NCBI GenBank assembly: GCA_012934845.2
Contig: WNNJ02002565.1
Span: forward strand, 84,230 to 148,229
DNA length: 64,000 nt
Reading direction: 5' to 3'
Source: Pomphorhynchus laevis
Taxonomy: Eukaryota; Acanthocephala; Palaeacanthocephala; Echinorhynchida; Pomphorhynchidae
The notes under the pieces were generated by a model that saw nothing but the letters and a program-made list of their open reading frames with translations, ran no database searches and was not told the origin of the DNA. The translations under genes and the position numbers were made by a program. This document shows, piece after piece, positions 55,601 through 64,000 of this stretch (the first letter of the stretch is position 1; every line of letters starts with the position of its first letter).

Positions 55601-55989
55601 ATTTACGCAGAAAAGCTTCTACTGGCGACCAACAAGAATGAAATACAGAGCAGAGGTAACAACTTAACTCATTGAATTATATATTTTAGGTGAACTGACA
55701 AAAACAAGCAATTACAAAATCCTGAAAATCCTGACGACCGACGAGAATGAAATGCAAAGTAAAGGTAACAACTTAACTTATTAAATTATGTATTTTAGGT
55801 GAACTGACAACAACACTAAACAACAACGAAATCCTGAAACCAGTTAATGAAGATGTCAATACGACACCAGATACAAGAGAAGATTTGTCAACAGAAACTT
55901 CGAACTTTATTGTTTCTATTTTTTTCTTGATTGCTAACAGACAACTGCATGTAAACACTATCAAATTTTGTTTTCAAATAAATTCTTTC
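55601..55989 (+). other. Two tandem R2 3' UTR copies
   Basis: The C-terminal codons and UTR start (AACAAGAATGAAATACAGAG, then GGTAACAACTTAACTCATTG at about 55655) repeat at about 55740-55800 (GAGAATGAAATGCAAAGTAA). The second copy continues to TTCAAATAAATTCTTTC and the 28S junction at 55990. The first copy stops after about 110 bases. Confidence 0.7.
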
Positions 55990-56047
55990 TAGCCAAATGC
56001 CTCGTCGCATAATTAGTGACAAGCATGAATGGATCAATGAGATCCAT
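55990..56047 (+). rRNA. 28S rRNA scrap, downstream of the R2 site, then scrambled
   Basis: TAGCCAAATGCCTCGTCGCA and GTGACAAGCATGAATGGATC are 28S. It stops at AATGAGATCC, close to where R1 elements insert in the canonical gene. The following 45 bases (TGACTATGTGACTATGACTT, TCTATGACT) look like a scrambled version of the upstream half-site before the next leader at 56094. Confidence 0.8.
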
Positions 56048-57910
56048 TGACTATGTGACTATGACTTTCTATGACTCAAAAGACCGCATTTCTTGAGGGA
56101 GACCATATTGACGTGGTGAAAAAGCTTGTGTGCCATAATGATTGTGTTAGCTAGATCAACGCAACGCTTACACAATCCGGTTGCTAAGCAGTGCGGCAGG
56201 TCCAAACATGTTGAGTAGGTAGTACATGAGTGGCCAGACTAAGTGTCTCTATTCTGCTGGATATGCAGCAGCGTCCTGGAGATTTGCCCAATGCGAGAAG
56301 AAATATGCAATGAAAACGAACTATCAATCTATGGCAACCGAGGATGGCAGTCAGTTATCAATAGCTGTAAATCCGACCGTAAATGACGATACGAAGCTTA
56401 ACCTGCAAGGAAGGTGCGAACCAGAAAATGGCGACCCTTTACTTCTGGCGGTGCCTAATAAAACTCTTCACTCTCAAGCAACTATGGCGACTGACATCAG
56501 TACGCCGTAAGTCACCGACAACGAACAACGAACTTCGTCTTATGGAACAGTGAAACAAAGCGAATATTCTAAAAATACGTTTGTCAATATTGCCTTTGGC
56601 GCTAAAGGCACCAACTTTGTATGCCCAGCATACAGCGTGGTAATCACCGGTAATGCCCGTTGTCGAAAAATTAAGGATTATGTGGAGAGTAAGCATGCTA
56701 AGCATGCCATGTACCGTTGCGCTCTATGCAACGAGTTTGAGAGCGAAAACTCACGATCCATAAATGCTCATTTTTCACAATGCAAAAATTACGCAAAACG
56801 ATTGTCTGTAAGCCCAGATAGCAACGTATCAGGCTAAGTCATTGGCAAGATGGCTATTGCGGCCAGCGTTGAAAATAACCTTGTGATGACCTATCCTGCT
56901 TAAAGACCTTGTGTGTGCATGCATCGCGAGCATGCATTCATGAGTAGTATAACTACTCTAAAATCTGATCACATTGAATTGAAGAGTACAGCATCGAAAA
57001 TTACAGTATGATTGTAGAAGATCCAATAGCTTTAGAAACCATAGGCTTGATAGTATGAGAAGGCATGCAAAAACTTGTATCGATAACTGCTACTATCAAG
57101 ACCAGACTACCACTCTGCAGAAACTTCGAAACTCATTGATAATATCAAGGTTGAGTGCAAAAGCGATCGAGCAGATGATGCTCACATATCGCAAGAGCAC
57201 TTAAAAGTGCAAGTACGAAGGGATGGAGACAACACTCCGACAGCACAGAGTGAACTTTCAATTAGACATTCGTGTCGGACGTATGATACTGCCCCTAATA
57301 GTGACGAATGCAGAAATACAGTAGCAGCTACTGTAAATTACGACCCACCCTGGGCATCACGCAGAATTACTGCTGAAGTTAATGATGCTATTGAGACGTG
57401 CGATATATTAGATACATTGTACGAAACGTCAGGCATAACAAGACATAGCAGGTATATCAGATGGGCAGACAACGAGGAAGACACAACGAGGATCGATCAG
57501 CCGTTTAATATAGCTCAGTTCAAGCAGCTGAGGAACTCGAACAAGCGATCAACGAGGAACGAACACATCCAAGATTTGTGGCTTTTTAGATATCATCAAA
57601 AGTGCAGTGACATCGCCTTCAGCAGTTAAGACTCGGTATAGTCCCCATTAAGCAAGGTGCAGATCAACCATCTGTTACATCGAAAGGTACACAGAATAGT
57701 GGAGGACGATTTGCTCCAGAAGACGATTTCTATGAGTTCGTGTCTAGGACCGTATTCCAAATGATGATGAGTCGTATGAAACAGCGTTCTTTCGCGATTG
57801 TAGATCTCGTAAACGTTAGTCTACTACGAAGATATGATTCCGAATTAGTGGTACTCACAGTAATCACAAACGCATGTCTTAAAGCAGGATACATGCCCAA
57901 CGCGTAAGGC

Positions 57911-57951
57911 GAACACAGAAGCTCGCGCTACGCGAACTTCTGTGTTCGATG
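57911..57951. repeat. Snap-back inverted repeat inside R2 RT (also at 53717-53757)
   Basis: GAACACAGAAG and CTTCTGTGTTC face each other around a short GC-rich centre (CTCGCGCTACGCGA). The homologous positions at 5010 and 63100 read straight through without the inverted copy, so it arose by a local fold-back event. It is present in both the 53.7 and 57.9 kb copies, so it predates their duplication. Confidence 0.8.
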
Positions 57952-59835
57952 ATGACGAACTACAAATTGAGGCTGCACGTAAATTCGACCATTGGCGTTC
58001 AGTAATGAGTTTTACTATGCTAGCAAGAATCGTTCATAAGGTCTTGTCAGCAGATTAAACAAGGCGTACAGTGTCAAGTTGAATCAATACGCATTCTCAA
58101 ATTTGGCCATAAGAGCTAACAATGCATGTATAAGAAATTTGGTGAAGTACCGCAACGCAAAGAAACAGGCGCATTACCTTACATTTCTAAACATAAAATC
58201 TGCATTTGATTACTTGGATCACTCGGCATTAAACAAGGCTCTAGTAGACGCAGAATGCACTGATTTCATGATACGCAATCTCAAGGGTAGTTACACAGAA
58301 TGCCGAACGATTTTCAAAGCAAGACAGGAAAAATCAGCATAGCGAGAGGTGTGAAACAAGTTGACTAGTTCTCAGTGTTCTTATTTGCTTTGCGATAGAT
58401 TCAATGCTCGCCCAGTTTAATTCAAAGAAACATGGATTTCAGCATCAAAGCATCGAAATGACTCACATCGCATATGCGGACGATATTGTGCTATTCGGCA
58501 ATGATCCAACCCGTGTAAATGCTGCTATAAGTATGTTAATTGAAAGTCTGAGGCCATTTGGGCTAACATTTCGAGCAACAAAGTGCCAGTCGTTTGGAAA
58601 AACGTTCCCTCAGGGCAGGGGGAAGGAGGTGCAGTCTCCATTTGCACGGATTGGAGATGTATACCGTTGTTGACAAGGGATGCACCCCTACAATATCTAG
58701 GATATAACCCCCAACATGGTTTCAAATTCAGTCACTATGAAATAGAGGTGGAAAGAGCTTGGAGACTGTAAAGATCTGCGTCGTTATCGCCACTCCGAGT
58801 CGCCCATTTGTTCAATGACTATGTGATACCAAAACTAACATTTGTTAAAGCCAAATCTGCAATCAGTATCACGGAAATAGAGTTATTGGACAGCAGAATT
58901 CGATTCGAAATTAAAAGAATCCTGGGGCTTCCGAAATTCCTCTCTACAGGTTTCTTCCATCTGCCATAAGCAAAGGGAGGCATGGGTATTAGATCCATCC
59001 TCTTCGATGTTCTCTCTGAACGCCACAACGATCTCCGGGCATTTGCCCGCGACAATCCAGTGTTAGCAAGGTGGGCCGAAATCTCTACAGTAACCCAACG
59101 TCTAGAAAGAGCAATTAGGTCCACCTATGACGAAGCAAAAGGCATAGGAGAGAACAAGCAGCTGCGGCTGCAGGAAAATTGGTCCGTCTGCGTGACCCAA
59201 AGGCAAGGAATGCAATATTTGATTGGAGTTCCACCTACAAAAGAGATGCTGGCATTCCGATACAGGCGAGGAAACCGAAGACAACATACTAAAGGAGGTA
59301 TGGGTTTCAGATCCATCCTCTTCGATGTTCTCACTGAACGCCACAACGACATCCGGGCATTTGCTCGCGAGATCCCTGTGCTAGCTAGGTGGCCGAAAGC
59401 TCTAGAATAACCCAGAATCTTGAAAAAGCAATTAGGTCCACCTATGACGAAGCAAAAGTCATGATGGAGAACAAGCAGTTACGACTGCAGGAAGATTGGT
59501 CCGCCTGCGTTACACAAAGTCAAGGAATGCAATACTTGACTGGAGTTCCACCTCCAAAGGCTCTACTAGCATTCCGTTACAAGCGAGGAAACCGAAGACA
59601 ATATCTACAAAAAGTACGTCTCCGTACAGGCCTACTTCCAACAAGAGTCATCCTTAACATAATGACAACAAGACATGGAAGGAATGAGAGTTGTAGACAT
59701 TGTGGTGCTAGTCGTGAGACACCGCTACATGCCATAAATGAATGCTTATATTCAATAGCAGCAATGGTAAGAAGGCATGATGCGGTCTAAAGCAGATTCA
59801 TATATGCGTTACGGCGAAGGCAAGAGGGAAAATGC

Positions 59836-60213
59836 GTGATAGAAGAGAACAAGAGGATGCAGACCGAAGACGGTACAATCCTAGTACCTGATGTAATCAC
59901 GTACTTCCCAAATGCCAGAAAGGCAGCAATACTCGACTTTGCTGTGGTGTACGAAACAAACACAGACACTTTTAAGAGTACCGAAAAATCTAAATTAAAT
60001 CGGTATACGCCACTGAAGAGACTGGTTGCAGATTTCTACGCCATAGACATTAAATATGTCACCTGCTACGCCGCTGTCGTTGCATCTCGGGGCTCGACAA
60101 CGAGCGAATTATTGAAAACGTTGAAGTTCTACGGGATGAGTGTGAAAACACCGCACAACATGTGCCAAACAGCAACCGAACAATCAGTAAAAGTTTTTAA
60201 TAACTTCTGTTAA
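59836..60213 (+). CDS. R2 endonuclease domain, open 125 aa
   Basis: This is the restriction-like endonuclease of the 56-60 kb element. PD is at residues 18-19, with D34 in AAILDFAVVYE and E40. Then come YVTCYAAVVASRGSTTSE and the C-terminal CQTATEQSVKVFNNFC with the stop at 60211-60213. The knuckle is just upstream in the same frame, split only by a TAA near 59788, so the first Met here is not a true start. This is the parent-like version of the piece at 2230-2526. Confidence 0.8.
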   Translation: MIEENKRMQTEDGTILVPDVITYFPNARKAAILDFAVVYETNTDTFKSTEKSKLNRYTPLKRLVADFYAIDIKYVTCYAAVVASRGSTTSELLKTLKFYGMSVKTPHNMCQTATEQSVKVFNNFC

Positions 60214-60427
60214 AGTCCAACGCATATAGATAACAGACGGGCGCGTGACCGACATATATATATCAGCCAAGAGACTGACGAGCAGACCGGATAAAAGGCT
60301 CAAACAACCGGTAGAAGATAAAAGACAGTTTCCAGAGCATTGATTTACATTTTTAATTGATTGACTGTAATTGCACTGTTTTGCTTTTTTAACACTTGTG
60401 TACTGTTTTTAATAAATTCCGCCAAAG
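60214..60427 (+). other. R2 3' UTR, family A
   Basis: An AT-rich non-coding tail (ATATATATATCAGCCAAGAG, TTTTTAATAAATTCC) after the stop at 60213. It meets GCCAAAGCCAGACACAGAGA, not 28S. The GCCAAA start resembles the TAGCCAAATGCC target, so the copy may sit in a look-alike site or in badly decayed 28S. Confidence 0.6.
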
Positions 60428-60690
60428 CCAGACACAGAGATTTTAGCCGGACGTTTATCTTCCGATGACTCAAGAGGACGTAGTGCATTTAGAAGAATGT
60501 AATGGAAAGAGGTCGTAAAAACGACGAAGTTAAAGAACAATTGAAGCCAGACACAGAGATTTTAGCCTGACGTTTAGCCTCCGATGACTTGCTCAAGACG
60601 GAAAAAGTCGAAACGTACATTTCCGATGTCAAAATCAAAACCGGAGATATCATGACAAGCCCGCTAACAGCAAAAATATAAAAAACGAAT
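60428..60690. repeat. Direct repeat pair of about 50 bases
   Basis: GCCAGACACAGAGATTTTAG followed by CCKGACGTTTAKCYTCCGATGACT occurs at about 60427 and about 60544, 117 bases apart. No coding sequence is recognised around them. Confidence 0.75.
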
Positions 60691-62650
60691 ACCAGGGAGG
60701 TAATATTAATTCGAATAGCTGAAAGTGCTATAATATCAAAGTTGATAAGTAAATTGGGACAGACAAGATTTCAATCCTTAGAATTTTTACCGCAAGCAAA
60801 ACTCTTTTGGAGTCAATTTAAGGCAGCGACTCCTAACATTGTTGCAGCACACGAAAGGTTGTACTCGATAAAATTCAGAGACGCTATCATATATTTAAAG
60901 CCATATCAAGATTTAGCCAAGGTCATGCATTATCAGATTTAGCCAAGGTCGATACTTTCTGCATTAATATTAAATCCGCCAACCAGTAAGATAGGCTTAT
61001 TCAATCATGTTTGTAACGTATTTGAGGCGGCGATTATTGCTAGATTTATTGATGATTTAAGAGCACTTCCTGTTCATTTGCAAGCACTTCAGCCATAAGG
61101 CAAAGCATTCTGGATTGACATGAATGAATCAACCAGTCTAACAAATATGGCCATTACTGCACACGGACAATGCCGTTCATCAGACGCTTCTCTGTTGATA
61201 GTACAGAGACCAGTGCCCATAACTGTTCGAACACTTGTAGAACGAATAACCGAAGCCGTTCCGGACGAAGAAAATCCACAAAGTTCAAGTGGTGTATCTG
61301 ATCGCTCCACTGCCCAACCCAGCTCGCCCGTTCGGATGCTAAGGTTACATGTGGGAAAGTATCTAGCAATAACCGGCGATTTTCGATTGATTTTATACTT
61401 GCTATACAAAATACGTGAATTAAGACGTGGACGGAATGAAGCAATTGATGCCATTGTTGCGGCAAGAATAAGATTGATTGCGCCACGCTTGCCCAGCAAG
61501 AGTAGTCGTTGACTATGCTCAAGTCTTGGACGTTTTATACATGGTACTAGACACTAAGGATAATGCAATATTCCAGTTCTTTCTAACTGCTATCCGAATG
61601 ACGATGAGACTAATAATCATTGTCTAGTAAATGTAGCCTTATCTTTAACGTATGTAGAGATTTATACGTTTTATCAGATAGTCAAAAACTGGTTATCTTT
61701 GAATACCGTGGCAATGTTGGTATTATCCAACATTGCCACGGCTGACTTCAAAGAAATTTTTTGGGCTGATTTAGCCACGGTCATGGAAGCTGTCTGTGTT
61801 CAACATTAAAGAAAATGATTTGATAGGAGTTTATCGCGATGTTGAGCGATTCGAATACCGTGACAATGTTGGTATTATCCAACAACTAACAAATCATAAT
61901 ACCAATGAACGTATGCCTGCTATTTCAACAACTGCTGCAGTGATAAGAAAACAGATGGGCCAACCTAGTCAGGTGGCGATGTATTTTGTGTATCTGGCTG
62001 GCAAAGTGGCTGGATGTGTACTGCTGACTTAATTGTAGATAACACCGCATGGGATGTGGTTTGGTCACGTACAATTCAGTACGCAATCGACCCTCTTAAT
62101 GTACTATTGATGTGTGGAGAGTACTCTGCACTATGGCATATACTATGAGCCCCTGTAACATATCGAATCATTAAAGAGTTCTTCAAGGTAGGAAGAGGTG
62201 GTGAGCCTAGGTAAATTCCAGCATTAGGCGATAAAATAGTAGCTACTTACAATGTAGATGCAGACTTTAGCCCAGCAGCACCATACGTACCAATGCTTAT
62301 GTCTATATTAGCTCAAAGTACGCGCATAGCAATGCCTGCTCCAACCTTTGGGATTACTTGGAGTCCTACGAATATGTTCATGACGCAATCACCGGCAGAC
62401 GACAACTCAATCCAAGATTTCACTTTCAGTCCGGAGACAATGACAATAAAAGCGAGCACTGGAGTTCTATTTGACTGGATGGATAACGTATATGCGTCTC
62501 CAGTTTATAACTGCCATGAAATGGATGATGCATGGTGCGAGCGAATAAGCAGTATAGGAATAGAATAAAGGCCATCAATAAGAGTTGAGGCTGTGGATAG
62601 AATACACTACCACCATACAGCGCCATTCGTGGAGAATAGTATTTTGCCCG
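60691..62650 (+). pseudogene. Unidentified protein remnant, possible endogenous viral element
   Basis: About 2 kb of non-R2 coding-like DNA lies mainly in one frame. Open pieces are 60742-60942 (LGQTRFQSLEFLPQAKLFW...), 61120-61512 (MNESTSLTNMAITAHGQCRS, then RPVPITVRTLVERI) and about 62026-62568 (AWDVVWSRTIQYAIDPLNVL, FGITWSPTNMFMTQSPADDN). A short piece in another frame is at 61796-62032. Scattered stops separate them. There is no RT, integrase, transposase or zinc-finger motif. The composition, rich in aromatic and small residues with few charged runs, is reminiscent of RNA-virus structural proteins. I cannot match it to a family from sequence alone, so the viral origin is only a hypothesis. 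It is disabled by stops and an inverted repeat. Confidence 0.35.
61706..61741. repeat. Snap-back inverted repeat, 15-bp arms, 6-base loop
   Basis: CCGTGGCAATGTTGG, loop TATTAT, then the exact reverse complement. A normal, non-inverted version of the same sequence (GAATACCGTGACAATGTTGG, TATTATCCAACAAC) lies at about 61853-61888. The first copy therefore appears to be a partial duplication that folded back on itself. Confidence 0.92.
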
Positions 62651-62983
62651 TTGCCACATGGAAAATGATTATAGATATGAATTTGATATCTATAATATGA
62701 TATAATATGATAATATAGATATGAATTTGATATCTACAATATATATAATATAGGTATCAAAATATGAATTTTGATACCTATACATACACGTTTAAAGAAT
62801 GTATAAATATTGTAATGTACTAAAACCTATTTCTTATTTATTTTTAGATCGTGATAGCAACGAGGAATCAAGGGAAGAAAGTAAGAGACCAAGGAAGTGA
62901 AGATACATTATTGATTGGTTTATTTATAACAATGAAAATTATGTTATGTTTTATTTATAATATATTGTGTGCTCAGCATTCTT
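62651..62983. repeat. AT-rich spacer with TATAAT-type repeats and an inverted repeat
   Basis: ATATGAATTTGATATCTA units recur between 62675 and 62745. An inverted repeat with 14-bp arms (ATAGGTATCAAAAT / ATTTTGATACCTAT, 62760-62773 and 62778-62791) follows. No gene is visible up to the R2 start at 62984. Confidence 0.75.
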
Positions 62984-64000
62984 CTGCGGGTGTAGATCTC
63001 GTAAACGCTAGTCTACTACAAAGATATGACCCCGAACTAGTGGTACTCACAGTAATCGCTAACGCCTCTCTTAGCGCGGGATACATGCCAACACATGGTG
63101 CGAACACAGAAGTGTATTACTGCCTAAACCTGCAAAACTTTGGAATGATGACGAACTACAAATTGAGACTGCACCTAAATTTGACAATTGGCGTCCAGTA
63201 ATGATTTCTACTATGCTAGCAAGAATCGTTCATAAGGTCTTGTCAGCAGATTAAACAAGGCGTACAGTGTCAAGTTGAATCAATACGCATTCTCAAATTT
63301 GGCCATAAGAGCTAACAATGCATGTATAAGAAATTTGGTGAAGTACCGCAACGCAAAGAAACAGGCGCATTACCTTACATTTCTAAACATAAAATCTGCA
63401 TTTGATTACTTGGATCACTCGGCATTAAACAAGGCTCTAGTAGACGCAGAATGCACTGATTTCATGATACGCAATCTCAAGGGTAGTTACACAGAATGCC
63501 GAACGATTTTCAAAGCAAGACAGGAAAAATCAGCATAGCGAGAGGTGTGAAACAAGTTGACTAGTTCTCAGTGTTCTTATTTGCTTTGCGATAGATTCAA
63601 TGCTCGCCCAGTTTAATTCAAAGAAACATGGATTTCAGCATCAAAGCATCGAAATGACTCACATCGCATATGCGGACGATATTGTGCTATTCGGCAATGA
63701 TCCAACCCGTGTAAATGCTGCTATAAGTATGTTAATTGAAAGTCTGAGGCCATTTGGGCTAACATTTCGAGCAACAAAGTGCCAGTCGTTTGGAAAAACG
63801 TTCCCTCAGGGCAGGGGGAAGGAGGTGCAGTCTCCATTTGCACGGATTGGAGATGTATACCGTTGTTGACAAGGGATGCACCCCTACAATATCTAGGATA
63901 TAACCCCCAACATGGTTTCAAATTCAGTCACTATGAAATAGAGGTGGAAAGAGCTTGGAGACTGTAAAGATCTGCGTCGTTATCGCCACTCCGAGTCGCC
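62984..64000 (+). pseudogene. R2 RT fragment, family A, running off the window
   Basis: It starts with SSAGVDLVNASLLQRYDPEL and VIANASLSAGYMP, closer to the 4.9 kb copy than to the 57.8 kb copy. From about 63200 it becomes identical by eye to 58004-58804 (offset 5196) to the end of the window, including the disabling GVKQVD-stop near 63550 and YADDIVLFGND near 63665. It is therefore a mosaic, or the recipient of a DNA copy of the 58 kb pseudogene. Confidence 0.82.

Larger units (their letters stand above)
56094..60213 (+). mobile_element. R2 element, family A, nearly full length, broken
   Basis: The 5' leader is at 56094-56225 and the N-terminus starts at MSGQTKCLYS (56226). Fingers lie at about 56615-56700 (CPAYSVVITGNARC, where the second Cys of the first finger is Tyr) and 56708-56790 (YRCALCNEFESENSRSINAH). 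Two more decayed fingers follow, then an acidic linker 57207-57629. RT pieces include FLNIKSAFDYLDHSAL near 58180, GVKQVD-stop near 58350 (motif B lost) and HIAYADDIVLFGND near 58460. A thumb/linker contains an in-frame 318-bp tandem duplication (58974-59610). The knuckle CRHCGASRETPLHAINEC lies near 59691 and the endonuclease ends at 60213. The family A copies at 2.5-5.9, 51.8-54.3 and 63 kb share many of its lesions. Confidence 0.85.

Noticed and set aside
55990..56047. R1 insertion at the end of the 28S scrap
   Set aside because: The 28S stops near the R1 site, but no R1 sequence follows. The next bases are a scrambled half-site and an R2 leader.
61089..61522. Two overlapping minus-strand open stretches of 122 and 136 aa
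   Set aside because: The + strand frame 61120-61512 continues collinearly with 60742-60942 and 62026-62568, so the minus readings are more likely shadows.

Overview
This is a eukaryotic, almost certainly invertebrate animal, AT-rich window with no convincing host protein gene and no tRNA. Nearly everything is transposable-element sequence, mostly decayed, plus pieces of a divergent 28S rRNA gene. The rRNA pieces keep metazoan-like core sequence around the R2 target site but have unusual variable parts. I cannot name the species; a fast-evolving invertebrate fits, and this is inference.

The dominant theme is R2-type non-LTR retrotransposons, all on the + strand. I count about fifteen full, truncated or chimeric copies from several families. 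Each shows some of the R2 protein: N-terminal CCHH/CCHC zinc fingers, a Myb-like linker, a reverse transcriptase with YADD, a CCHC knuckle and a restriction-like endonuclease (PD...D...E). Many 3' ends run straight into 28S sequence starting TAGCCAAATGCC, which is the classic R2 junction. Four times, about 205 bp of 28S downstream of the R2 site is followed by about 65 bp of AT-rich linker. Then come about 170 bp of 28S that belong upstream of the site, ending next to the following R2 copy (932-1374, 37723-38166, 39386-39830, 51371-51815). The locus therefore looks like a tandem array of miniature 28S target cassettes filled by R2 elements, not a normal rDNA unit.

Layout: 1-9.4 kb holds R2 fragments with a Ty3/gypsy integrase tail at 7.69-8.33 kb. 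9.4-17.7 kb is an AT-rich graveyard of other LINEs (gag-like zinc knuckles, an endonuclease start, two RT lineages) and unclassified repeats. 17.7-25.5 kb holds R2 copies with 28S at 21.5 kb and a Penelope-like scrap at 24.3 kb. 25.6-25.9 kb is a second, more downstream 28S segment. 26-36.9 kb is a non-R2 island: a LINE RT, a hAT element with its 8-bp target duplication, a CR1/Jockey-like LINE, a Merlin transposase, and LINE gag/endonuclease remnants. 37-60.4 kb is the densest R2/28S array. 60.7-62.65 kb holds unidentified protein remnants, possibly of viral origin. The window ends in a copy of the 58 kb R2 fragment.

The best preserved coding pieces are the RT at 54671-55597, the endonuclease domains at 38611-39267, 50542-51063 and 59836-60213, and the Merlin transposase at 32357-32860. 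No R2 copy has an uninterrupted full-length ORF. Several copies share the same disabling mutations, so they spread as DNA duplications after inactivation. Short snap-back inverted repeats recur at rearrangement joints.
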